DNA from: Acidobacteriota bacterium
GTDB lineage: Bacteria; Acidobacteriota; Thermoanaerobaculia; Multivoradales; Multivoraceae
Direction of reading: 5' to 3'
Assembly: GCA_021296535.1 (NCBI GenBank)
Contig: JAGWAG010000027.1
Span: 1-42,561, forward strand
Length of the DNA: 42,561 nucleotides
The position numbers were made by a program, and so were the translations under genes. The notes under the pieces were generated by a model, which made no database searches, was not told the origin of the DNA, and was given only the letters and a program-made list of their open reading frames with translations. This document shows positions 15,693 to 22,940 of the stretch, in pieces (the first letter of the stretch is position 1; each line of letters opens with the position of its first letter).

Positions 15693-17571
15693 GAGGCGCC
15701 GGACGGTTTCGCACCGGTCGCACCGTCACGGCCAGTTCGACCTCGTTGCCGCCGGGAATGACGGGCGCTTCGGCTCGGGCGCCCTCAGGTAGCACCCAGG
15801 CTTCCGGGTAGCGGGTGCGGTCCATCGTCCATCGTTCAGGTTCCAGATTGCCGCCGGTCCGGTCGACCGCGGCGCTCTCGATCTCCACGTGCCGCGTCGG
15901 CAGGGAGCCGGCGAGGATTGGGAGGCCGGCGATGGCGAGCACGGGCACGGCGGCCAGCGTCGCCGCGAGCGTCTTGTGCCGGACGCGTCCGGCAGCCAGC
16001 GCCAGGCAGATGGCCGCGAGCGGGACGAGCCAGGTCGCACTCCGGGGCCGGGTGGCCGAGGGCAGAAATCGGGCGAAATCGACGCCGCTTCGCGCCTCCA
16101 GGTAGTGGACCAGGTGGTGACGGCCGTCCGCCAGGTTGTAGGTCCAACCCGGTTCCACGACGTAGAGCACGGCCAGCGCGCCGCTCAGGAGGGCCAGGAC
16201 CAGGGCCAGGTTCGCGACGCCCGCCGGGAGAACGCCCGCCGCGGCGCCCGACGCCGGGGCGGCGCCGCCGGCTTCGACTCGCCGTTCGAACAGCGGCACC
16301 AGCAGCAGGGCGAGGAAGGGCAGCAGGACGAGGCCGTAGCGGAAGGGCGGCGACCAGCCGCCATACCACTCGGAACGCGAGGCAACCAGCAGCAGCGTCG
16401 GCACGGCGATCAGCGCGACTTCGCCCAGGAGGCGGCGGTGGTTCCTCCAGGCCACGACGGCGGCGGGAAACAGGAGCAGCCAGATCGGTGCGCAGGCGAC
16501 CAGGCCGTAGGCGAGATCGAAGAACAGTCCGTTCAGGCCGAGCGCCATCGACATGGCGGATTCCCGGTAGAGCTCCAGCTCGCTCCAGGAGTGCATGCCG
16601 AGCACGGTGCCGAAGGTGGTGCGGTTCAACCACAGGACCAGGGCACCGGTCGGAGCAAGGACCGCCGCCAGGACCAGCGCGCCGCGCCGGCGGAGACCGG
16701 GCGGGAGACGCAGGACACAGATCAGGGCGAGGGCAGCGCTGACCAGTACGAGACGTAGCTTGAGCGCGGGCATCACGGCCAGCGCCAGGGCGAGCAGCAG
16801 CCAGACGATCCGGTCGTCGCGGCCGGGTTTCGCCGCCGGGTCGTTCCGGTCGCGAGCAAGCCGGTTGATCCAGCGCAGCGCTGCGACCGCGAGGAGAACG
16901 GCGGCGACTTCGGCCCAGATCTGCTGGCTGTAGATCAGGAAGGGCGCGGCGAAGCCGAACACGAGGTAGGCGATCAGCCGCGCGCGGGCGTCCTGGCTGA
17001 AGGCGGTCAGATCGAGGAATAGCCAGGCGGCAAGGGCGGCCAGGGCCGCGATCACGACCATCGCTCCGGCTCGGCCGCCGAGCCGGTAGGCCGGGGCCAT
17101 GACGGTCTGCAGGACGGCGCCGTGCCGCGAGTAGACGGCGCCGTCGGGCCCTTCGGGGTCTCCGGGCTGCGGCTCGATCGCTCGCGGCATGAAGGCGAGC
17201 GCGTCCTCGTTGCGGTAGTTGTTCGCAAGGTCGCGGTCGAAGTCGTAGGCGATGCTGTGGGTGACGAGGAGAAACCAGGGCTCGTCGCCGTCCGGCACCC
17301 GCTCCCCGATCGACCAGGGAATCAGCGCGAGGTAGAAGGCGAAGGGCAGGAGCAGGAAGACGAGCGCGGGTCGCTTCGAGGCGGCGGAGCGCTCGAGGAG
17401 CGATTCCAGCGCCAGAACGCGACGGACCACATAGAGGAGACCGAGCGCCACGGCCGCGCCCACGACCAGCGGCTGCCATCCGTCGACGCCAAGGAGCGGC
17501 GCGCCGAGCGCCGCCGCGGCGAGCAGCCCGGCAGCCGCCAGCGCCCAGGTTTCGATTCGGCCGCGGACCAT
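15481..17571 (-). CDS. Polytopic membrane protein, GT-C glycosyltransferase-like
   Basis: A 696-residue inner-membrane protein with about 11-13 hydrophobic segments between residues 10 and 560 and a soluble C-terminal domain of about 130 residues that looks like a beta-sandwich (VELAVTVRPVRNRPAPLTL). After the third segment an acidic loop reads VPDGDEPWFLLVTHS and then DRDLANNYRNED. Such an acidic first large periplasmic loop is typical of GT-C lipid-linked sugar transferases, whose catalytic Asp lies there. Function is inferred from topology only; the donor and acceptor are unknown. The start is ATG 17571. The 3' end overlaps the extended frame of the convergent methyltransferase by 212 bp, and no other polysaccharide genes are adjacent. 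Confidence 0.7.
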   Translation of the reverse strand: MVRGRIETWALAAAGLLAAAALGAPLLGVDGWQPLVVGAAVALGLLYVVRRVLALESLLERSAASKRPALVFLLLPFAFYLALIPWSIGERVPDGDEPWFLLVTHSIAYDFDRDLANNYRNEDALAFMPRAIEPQPGDPEGPDGAVYSRHGAVLQTVMAPAYRLGGRAGAMVVIAALAALAAWLFLDLTAFSQDARARLIAYLVFGFAAPFLIYSQQIWAEVAAVLLAVAALRWINRLARDRNDPAAKPGRDDRIVWLLLALALAVMPALKLRLVLVSAALALICVLRLPPGLRRRGALVLAAVLAPTGALVLWLNRTTFGTVLGMHSWSELELYRESAMSMALGLNGLFFDLAYGLVACAPIWLLLFPAAVVAWRNHRRLLGEVALIAVPTLLLVASRSEWYGGWSPPFRYGLVLLPFLALLLVPLFERRVEAGGAAPASGAAAGVLPAGVANLALVLALLSGALAVLYVVEPGWTYNLADGRHHLVHYLEARSGVDFARFLPSATRPRSATWLVPLAAICLALAAGRVRHKTLAATLAAVPVLAIAGLPILAGSLPTRHVEIESAAVDRTGGNLEPERWTMDRTRYPEAWVLPEGARAEAPVIPGGNEVELAVTVRPVRNRPAPLTLIARSGSREIGRLSFPGGNGEAAAWQTRRLPTATWTSGAPLVLEVPYGDGEALPPNGVAIDRVDLRWD

Positions 17572-17602
17572 CTTCGTCCGCAGTGTAGCCGCGCCGGAAG
17601 GC

Positions 17603-17854
17603 TGTGGGTCAGGCTCCGTTCAGCGCGGCGAGGACCCTGGGCGGCGTCATCGGCAGTTCCGCCGGTCGCGCGCCGCAGGCGTCGGCGATTTCCGAGGGTG
17701 GCTGGGCGATCGCGGCCGCCGCGGCCAGTGTGGGTCAGGCTCCGTTCAGTGCAGCGAGGACCCTGGGCGGCGTCATCGGCAGTTCCGCCGGTCGCGCGCC
17801 GCAGGCGTCGGCGATCGCATTGGCGATCGCGGCCGCGGTGGGGACGACCGGCGG
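17603..17854. repeat. Tandem direct repeat, period 126 bp, covering the 3' end of the molybdopterin-subunit gene
   Basis: Copy one is 17603-17728 and copy two 17729-17854. The first 88 or so bases are almost identical (two differences), and then the copies diverge with small indels. The period is 42 codons, so both copies are in the same minus-strand frame, and each ends with its own stop (17609-17611 and 17735-17737). Confidence 0.85.
17609..17734 (-). pseudogene. Duplicated C-terminal tail of a molybdopterin hydroxylase large subunit
   Basis: Directly after the stop of the complete gene, and in the same frame, 41 codons repeat its C-terminus: IADACGARPAELPMTPPRVL then AALNGA and stop, preceded by a diverged AAAAAIAQPPSE instead of PTAAAIANA. 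There is no start codon of its own. It could be the remnant of a second paralogous gene lost by deletion, or a local duplication that has drifted. Read-through of the first stop would append a second copy of the tail. Confidence 0.65.
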
Positions 17855-19996
17855 TTCACCGACGCCGCGGGCGCCGAACGGGCCATGGTCCGACGGCACC
17901 TCGACCAGGACCGTCTCGAGTTCGGCTGGACCCTGGGCGAAATCGGGCAGGGCGTAGTCGTTCAATGTCGCGGTCAACAACTGGCCGTCTTCGCTGTACG
18001 ACATCTCCTCGTAGAGCGCCCAGCCGACGCCCTGCAGGGCGCCGCCCATCATCTGGCCCTCGACCGCGGCCGGATTGATCGCCCGGCCGCAGTCCTGTAT
18101 GACGACGACCCGGTCGACATCGACTCGTCCGGTCTCCCGGTCGACCCGCACCTCGGCAAGCTGGGCGCAGAAGCCTGGCGCCTGACTCGTCTGGGCGTGC
18201 CGTCCGTGACCGAAGACCGGCGCCTGCCGCCCGCCGAAGCGCATCGTCCGCTGGGCGATCTTGCGCAGTGGAATCGCCTTGTCGGGCGAGCCCTTGACCT
18301 GAACCGTGCCGTCCTTGATCTCGAGATCCTCGGGGTCCGCTTCGAACGTCTCGGCCGCGAGTTCCAGCGTCTGCCGGCGTGCCTCCCGGGCCGCCTGAAT
18401 GACGGGCGGGCCGACCGTGTAGATCGTCTTGCTGCCACCCGAAGCGCCGGCGTACGGACCCGACGACGTGTCTCCCGTCGCGACGGTGACCTTGTCCGGA
18501 TCGAGTCCGAACGCCTCGGCCGCCATCAGGGCCATGCTCGTGTTCGTTCCGTTGATGTCGGCCGTGCTGATGTGGACCTTCAGCGTGCCGTCCGTCTGCA
18601 GCGCGCAAGCGGCGGAAGCGGGCTCCGTGCCGCCGGGCCAGGCGCCGAGCGCGATGCCGACGCCTCGTCCCTCGGCGCGTGCCTGCTCGCGGTTCCGCCA
18701 GGCCGGGTGATCGCGAAGAGCTTCCAGGACCTGTTGCTGGCCCATCCCGGCCCAGGGCATGCCGGACGCCATCGGGTTGCCCTTCTCCGAGGCGTTCTGC
18801 AGTCGGAACTCGACCGGGTCGAGGTCGAGTTCGCGAGCGAGCTGGTCGAGAACCGTTTCGACGACGAACGCCGCCTGGGGAGCGAGCGGCGCCCGGTAGG
18901 CGCCGACCGACGGCTTGTTCGTCGTGACCTCGAAGCCGCCCACCGCCTGGTTCGGGGTCTGGTAGGAGCTTCCCAGCAGGGTTCCGGCCAGGGCGGTCAT
19001 CGACGAAGGGAAGCAGCCGCAATCGATCGCCAGGTCGGCATCGAGAGCGGTGAGCTCTCCACTGCGCTTCGCTCCGGCGCGAATCGTGATCCGGGTCGAA
19101 GGAGCGGGTGTCGCCGCGAGCATCTCTTCGGTCCGGGTCATCACGAGGCGGACGGGTCGCTGGTGCTGTACGGAAGCGAGCGCGAGGAGGGGCTCGTACA
19201 GCACGAACTTGGCGCCGAAGCCGCCGCCGACGGGAGTGCCGATCACCTTGACCTGATCCTGGGACAAACCGACCATTCCGGCAACCGCGTCGCGAACGAA
19301 GAAAGGCGCCTGGGTCGAACTGTAGACGGTCATCCCGTTGCCCATCGGGTCCGGGTCGATCAGGGCGGCGTGGGGCTCGATGTAGGACTGATGGACGGAC
19401 GCCGTGTGGAAGACCCTTTCGACGACCGCGTCCGCCTCGGCGAAGCCGCGGTCGAGATCGCCGCGCTCGAAGCGCATCCTGTTCGTCACGTTGGGCGACG
19501 AGGACTCCGGCTCGTCCTCCTCCGACACGTCGCCGGCCCCGTGCGCGGCTGCCTCCTCGGACTGGCCGGGAAGACCGTCGGGCCAGACGGCGGGGGCATC
19601 GATCGCCTCCGCCTGCTCGATCGTCACGACGGCCTCGAGCGGCTCGTAGTCGACGAGGACGGCTTCGGCGCCGTCTGCCGCGGCCGCTTCGTTCTCGGCG
19701 AGAACGAGGGCGACCGGGTGACCGACGAAGATGACCCGCTCGCGCGCCAGAAGGAGCGTCGGCCGGTTCCGGGCCGGCAGTTCCGGCAGGTCGGCGGCGG
19801 TGATCACGGCGGCGACCCCCGGGAGCGCCTCCGCGGCGGCGGTGTCGACGCTCAGCACTTCGGCGTGGGCATGCGGGCTGGTGACCAGGCGGGCGTGAAG
19901 TAGCCCCGGCCGTTCGAGGTCGCCGCAGAAGCGGAGCGATCCCTTGACCTTGGGTTCGCCCTCAAGCAGTTTGGTGGGTGTGCCGATCGCGGCCAT
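17735..19996 (-). CDS. Xanthine dehydrogenase / aldehyde oxidase-family molybdopterin-binding subunit
   Basis: A 753-residue catalytic large subunit of a molybdenum hydroxylase, which hydroxylates purines, aldehydes or aromatic N-heterocycles. The N-terminal domain begins MAAIGTPTKLLEGEPKVKG with the typical RPGLLHARLVTSPHAHAE. The molybdopterin part has IGTPVGGGFGAKF, AYRAPLAPQAAF, and the catalytic Glu in GARGVGEPPVVPTAAA near the end. A Gly/Glu-rich insertion (about residues 145-165) is unusual but in frame. The ATG at 19996 has GGAGA 6 nt upstream. The iron-sulfur and FAD subunits that normally accompany it are not within 15 kb on either side, so it is an orphan here. The substrate is unknown. 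Its 3' end is duplicated. Confidence 0.88.
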   Translation of the reverse strand: MAAIGTPTKLLEGEPKVKGSLRFCGDLERPGLLHARLVTSPHAHAEVLSVDTAAAEALPGVAAVITAADLPELPARNRPTLLLARERVIFVGHPVALVLAENEAAAADGAEAVLVDYEPLEAVVTIEQAEAIDAPAVWPDGLPGQSEEAAAHGAGDVSEEDEPESSSPNVTNRMRFERGDLDRGFAEADAVVERVFHTASVHQSYIEPHAALIDPDPMGNGMTVYSSTQAPFFVRDAVAGMVGLSQDQVKVIGTPVGGGFGAKFVLYEPLLALASVQHQRPVRLVMTRTEEMLAATPAPSTRITIRAGAKRSGELTALDADLAIDCGCFPSSMTALAGTLLGSSYQTPNQAVGGFEVTTNKPSVGAYRAPLAPQAAFVVETVLDQLARELDLDPVEFRLQNASEKGNPMASGMPWAGMGQQQVLEALRDHPAWRNREQARAEGRGVGIALGAWPGGTEPASAACALQTDGTLKVHISTADINGTNTSMALMAAEAFGLDPDKVTVATGDTSSGPYAGASGGSKTIYTVGPPVIQAAREARRQTLELAAETFEADPEDLEIKDGTVQVKGSPDKAIPLRKIAQRTMRFGGRQAPVFGHGRHAQTSQAPGFCAQLAEVRVDRETGRVDVDRVVVIQDCGRAINPAAVEGQMMGGALQGVGWALYEEMSYSEDGQLLTATLNDYALPDFAQGPAELETVLVEVPSDHGPFGARGVGEPPVVPTAAAIANAIADACGARPAELPMTPPRVLAALNGA

Positions 19997-20103
19997 GCGT
20001 TGTCTCCGTGCTGTCTCCGCCGGTGGACGGTGAGTCCGTTAGTCAGGATTGTGGGGGCGATTGTACGGAACCGGGGTCGTAAGGGAAGAGCGGCTTCGCA
20101 GCG

Positions 20104-20142
20104 GAGAGAAAAAGAGCCCCGAGGCGTATCCGCCTCGGGGCT
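20104..20142 (-). terminator. Intrinsic terminator of the small transcription unit
   Basis: A perfect 12-bp stem (AGCCCCGAGGCG, loop GATA, CGCCTCGGGGCT on the minus strand, 20142-20115) is followed by CTTTTTCTCTC. This is the clearest rho-independent terminator in the window. Confidence 0.85.
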
Positions 20143-20252
20143 CCGTCGACGCTCTTGGACCGCGGTTTGCGCGGCTCGGCTGAGCGTGTTGGCCGATGGG
20201 ATGGCGTGGGATCGTTTCCCGAAGGAGATGTCCTACGCCTGGTAGGGGTTTC

Positions 20253-20297
20253 CTAGGGAGCCGCCACCTCCATCAAGCCGCTACTGCAGTACTCCAC
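20253..20297 (-). CDS. Possible 14-residue peptide
   Basis: GTG at 20297, 14 codons, TAG at 20255-20253, giving MEYCSSGLMEVAAP. The GTG stands 8 nt after the GGAGG core of an exceptionally long Shine-Dalgarno sequence. The peptide has one Cys and no charged tail, signal or membrane segment. I do not recognise it. It is supported by the ribosome binding site and the dedicated promoter and terminator, not by similarity. The ORF might instead be a leader or a ribosome-stalling device. Confidence 0.35.
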   Translation of the reverse strand: MEYCSSGLMEVAAP

Positions 20298-20299
20298 TA

Positions 20300-20312
20300 G
20301 ACCACCTCCTTT
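20300..20312 (-). promoter_or_regulatory. Extended Shine-Dalgarno sequence
   Basis: AAAGGAGGTGGTC on the minus strand pairs, counting one G-U pair, with essentially the whole 3' end of 16S rRNA (family consensus GATCACCTCCTTT). Nothing else in the window comes close to this length of match. Confidence 0.6.
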
Positions 20313-20335
20313 CCGGGCACATCCACAAAGTGGTG

Positions 20336-20383
20336 GGTCCCACCCCACCCGGTCACGGAATCGCCCCGAATGACCCCGGGACC
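20336..20383 (-). other. Nested hairpin in the leader of the small transcript
   Basis: An outer stem GGTCCC (20383-20378) with GGGACC (20341-20336) encloses an inner stem GGTCA (20375-20371) with TGACC (20355-20351). It lies between the predicted transcription start and the Shine-Dalgarno sequence and could control access to it. Confidence 0.5.
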
Positions 20384-20426
20384 GCCGCCGACGCCTCGCG
20401 ACGCGAGCGGAACGACTAGGAAGGGA

Positions 20427-20455
20427 TAGTTATGGATTCGCCCCGTCCTTGTCAA
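20427..20455 (-). promoter_or_regulatory. Strong sigma-70-type promoter of the small transcription unit
   Basis: TTGACA (20455-20450), a 17-bp spacer, then TAACTA(T) (20432-20426), in an AT-rich patch of otherwise GC-rich DNA. It lies downstream of the rne stop (20507) and points away from rne, so the unit does not depend on rne transcription. Confidence 0.7.
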
Positions 20456-20506
20456 ACCTCCATGTTCGCAAGGGGTTAGGAGCTTGGGCCAGGCGAGACC
20501 GACGGG

Positions 20507-22540
20507 TCAGGGGCTCGTCTCGGCCGGTGACGAGTCGCCGCTTGCCGCGGAGCTCGGCGACCGGCGGGGCCGCCTCCGCCTTCGCCTCCGGCGCTTGGTT
20601 GGGCGCGGCGCTCCGTTGCCGCTTGCCGCGGCCGACTCGCTGCCCTTGCCGCTTCCGTCTGCCGCGGCGTCGGCCGCGGGAGTGTCGATGCCTGGCACCT
20701 TGATCGCTTCCGTTCCGGCCGTCTTCTTCGTCCTGGCGGCGGGTTTCCTCGTGCTCTTCTTCGCCTCTCGGGCGCCGTCCTGTTTGGCGGCGCGGTCTTC
20801 CTTGGGGGCTTTCTCCCCGGGCGCCTCCTCCTTCGCCTTCGCCTTGCGAGCACCTGCGGACCGCCGTCTCCGTCCGCCGCGCCGGCGCCGTCGCTTCGGC
20901 GCACTTTCCGTCGCGCTCTCGCCGGCTTCGGCGGCGCGGTCCTCGGCTTCGGCCTCGGGTTCGACCGATTCGTCGTCGGTGTCGCCAATCGAGGGTGTGG
21001 CCAGCATTTCCTGCTCGAGCCTCTTCTCCTTGGCCTCTTCCTTCTCCCTCTTCTTCACGTCGGCCAGATCGCGCGCGATCCAGCTGATGTCCGGCTCGCG
21101 GCCGTCCAGATGCGGCTTCCCCGAGATCTCGATCTCGAGATCGAACTCCCTGGCCAGGTTGACGAGAGCCTCCCGGTGACGGTTCTGGACGAAATCGGCC
21201 AGCTCAGGTTGCGCGGCAATCTGCACGCCGCGCATGTAGCCGCCGGCGCCATGGGACTCGATGTTCCGCAGCAGACGCAGGGCGACGAGGTCCGGACTGG
21301 CGACGCGGCCGGTGCCGGCGCAGTTGGGGCAATCGCCGTGGGTCCGCAACTGGAGCGCCTGGTGGATGCGCTGGCGGTTGATTTCGAGCAGTCCGTTGGC
21401 GCTGATCCGGCCGACGCTGAAGCGCGCCTTGTCCGCCTTCATCGCGTCCTTCATCGCCTTCTCGACCTTGCGCCGGTTGCGGGGGCTGCGCATGTCGATG
21501 AAATCGACGACGAGCAGGCCGCCGATATCGCGCAGCCGGAGTTGCCGGCCGACCTCCGCCGCGGCCTCGACGTTCGTGTTCACCGCGGTTTCTTCCTGGC
21601 TCGACCCCTTCTTGGAGCGGCCCGAGTTCACGTCGATCGCGGTCAGCGCCTCGGTCGGGTCGATCACGATCGAACCGCCCGAGGGCAGCTCGGCCCGCCG
21701 TTCGAAGATGTTCTCGATCTGGGGTTCCAGGTCGTAGACCGAGAAGAGCGGCCGGCGGCCGGTGTAGCGGTTGAGAGACGTCTTGCTGCGCGGCATGAAG
21801 GCCCGCATGTATTGCTCAGCGCGCCCGTAGGCGGTGTCCTCATCGACCCAGACCTCCTGGATCGAGCTGTCCAGGTAGTCCCGGAGCCCCTGGAGCACGA
21901 TGTCCTGGTCGCTGTAGAGGAGCTTCGTGCCCTTCGAGTCGCGGGCATCGCGGGAAATGCGCTTCCACAGGCGCAGCAGTGCGTTCATGTCCCGGCTGAG
22001 CGCCGTCTTCGTTTGGCCCAGGGCGTTGGTCCGCACGATCACGCCAGCGCCGTCCGGTACCGGCAAGGACTCCGCCAACGCCTTCAGCTTGAGCCGGACG
22101 TCCTCCGTGTCGACCTTGCGGGAGACGCCGCAGGTCTTGTCGAAGGGAGAGAGAACGAGGTAGCGGCCCGCCAGACTCAGGTTGGTCGTCAGGGCGGCGC
22201 CCTTGTTGCCCTCGGGCTCGCGGGTGATCTGAACGACAATCGGACGGCCGCGGACGAGCACGTCCTCGATCTTCGGCCGCTTCGACTTGGAGACCGCCTG
22301 GTAGTAGGCGTCGGGCACCACGTCCTGAATGGCCAGGAAGCCGTGCTTCGGAGCGCCGTAGTCGATGAACGCGGCGTTCAGGCTCGGCTCGATGTTCGCG
22401 ATTTTACCGTAGTAGATGTTGCCGCGGGTCAGACCACGCTCGGCGATGTCGACCTTCAGGTCTTCGAGTACCGAGTCGTTGGCGATGGCGATGCGGAGCT
22501 CGGTCGAGCTCTGCGCGTTGATGAGCATTCTTCGGGTCAC
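20507..22540 (-). CDS. rne: Ribonuclease E/G family endoribonuclease
   Basis: A 677-residue single-strand endoribonuclease for mRNA decay and rRNA/tRNA processing. It begins MTRRMLINAQSS, which matches the RNase E start, so ATG 22540 was kept. The S1 domain covers about residues 36-125 (GNIYYGKIANIEPSLNAAFI). The catalytic DNase I-like part has TAIDVNSGRS near residue 300 and LLVVDFIDMRSPRNR near 345, with the two metal-binding Asp. The Zn-link is CPNCAGTG. Residues about 520-677 are a disordered tail with alternating acidic and strongly basic (KRRRRRGGRRRR, TKRRRRRRRR) blocks, as used for RNA and partner binding; it is much shorter than the E. coli tail. It is divergent from hflX across a 400-bp spacer with a hairpin in its 5' region. 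Confidence 0.93.
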   Translation of the reverse strand: MTRRMLINAQSSTELRIAIANDSVLEDLKVDIAERGLTRGNIYYGKIANIEPSLNAAFIDYGAPKHGFLAIQDVVPDAYYQAVSKSKRPKIEDVLVRGRPIVVQITREPEGNKGAALTTNLSLAGRYLVLSPFDKTCGVSRKVDTEDVRLKLKALAESLPVPDGAGVIVRTNALGQTKTALSRDMNALLRLWKRISRDARDSKGTKLLYSDQDIVLQGLRDYLDSSIQEVWVDEDTAYGRAEQYMRAFMPRSKTSLNRYTGRRPLFSVYDLEPQIENIFERRAELPSGGSIVIDPTEALTAIDVNSGRSKKGSSQEETAVNTNVEAAAEVGRQLRLRDIGGLLVVDFIDMRSPRNRRKVEKAMKDAMKADKARFSVGRISANGLLEINRQRIHQALQLRTHGDCPNCAGTGRVASPDLVALRLLRNIESHGAGGYMRGVQIAAQPELADFVQNRHREALVNLAREFDLEIEISGKPHLDGREPDISWIARDLADVKKREKEEAKEKRLEQEMLATPSIGDTDDESVEPEAEAEDRAAEAGESATESAPKRRRRRGGRRRRSAGARKAKAKEEAPGEKAPKEDRAAKQDGAREAKKSTRKPAARTKKTAGTEAIKVPGIDTPAADAAADGSGKGSESAAASGNGAPRPTKRRRRRRRRPRRSPSSAASGDSSPAETSP

Positions 22541-22621
22541 AAAATCTCCGGGTGACGGCGAGTGCGCCGTCGGTTGAATCGGGTGGGACGCTTCCGGTTG
22601 CGCGGGCGCCGGGCCACGGCG

Positions 22622-22641
22622 GGATTCCGTGAACGGAATCC
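22622..22641 (-). promoter_or_regulatory. Hairpin in the rne 5' region
   Basis: GGATTCCG and CGGAATCC are perfect complements around a TGAA tetraloop, about 80 bp upstream of the rne start. In enterobacteria, stem-loops in the rne leader mediate autoregulation by RNase E. A similar role here is inference. Confidence 0.4.
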
Positions 22642-22745
22642 GCTGGGCGGCTGCCCCGCGTTCGCTGCAGTTCCACCTGCGCGAGAAGCTTGAAGAACCG
22701 GATCGTCATTCCAGTCGGCGGCGGGTGTAGCCTTGAGTGCACCAC

Positions 22746-22763
22746 GGGCTGTCTAGACGGCCC
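22746..22763. promoter_or_regulatory. Operator-like palindrome between rne and hflX
   Basis: GGGCTGTCTAGACGGCCC is an 18-bp palindrome with a single mismatched pair, centred on TCTAGA. Its inner TGTCTA recurs about 46 bp towards hflX. It is shaped like a dimeric repressor site; the regulator is unknown. Confidence 0.35.
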
Positions 22764-22940
22764 TTGGGCGACCTGAGTCGTCTCTGAATGGACGGACTGT
22801 CTAAAGGACAAAGGCTGAAGCCAAGCGCTGACTCGTACTGTCGAGTGCGCGGCGCGTGCCAAGTGGGGCCAGCGTCGCCGCCGAGGCGGCAAGCATAGCA
22901 GTTTCTTGACTTTGCGACTCAAAATCGGCGGTTGGCCCGA

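Larger units (their letters stand above)
20105..20420 (-). ncRNA. Predicted short independent transcript, about 315 nt, with structured leader and tiny ORF
   Basis: Between rne and the molybdopterin-subunit gene lies a self-contained minus-strand unit with a near-consensus promoter (20427-20455), a nested hairpin (20336-20383), a Shine-Dalgarno-like sequence (20300-20312), a 14-codon ORF (20253-20297), about 110 nt of further sequence with small stems, and a strong intrinsic terminator. It does not match tmRNA, RNase P RNA, 6S RNA or SRP RNA as I know them. It may be a messenger for a very small peptide, a regulatory RNA, or both. The limits are inferred from promoter and terminator; no transcript was seen. 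Confidence 0.45.
22541..22940. other. 400-bp spacer between divergent rne and hflX
   Basis: No ORF with coding character was found. It holds an 8-bp perfect hairpin (22622-22641) in what should be the rne 5' untranslated region, an 18-bp near-palindrome (22746-22763), and a second TGTCTA half site near 22796. A TTGACT lies at about 22906 on the plus strand before hflX but lacks a convincing -10 at the right distance. Confidence 0.5.

Noticed and set aside
17603-17854. Insertion-sequence ends as a cause of the 126-bp repeat
   Set aside because: The repeat is direct, in frame and made of the neighbouring gene's own 3' end; no transposase or inverted ends.
17885-19903. A 672-codon open frame on the plus strand opposite the molybdopterin-subunit gene
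   Set aside because: No recognisable domain and composition typical of an antisense shadow; the minus-strand gene has intact family motifs throughout.
20104-20455. tmRNA, RNase P RNA, 6S RNA or SRP RNA
   Set aside because: None of the conserved sequence blocks of these RNAs could be found in the unit, and no tRNA-like end is present.
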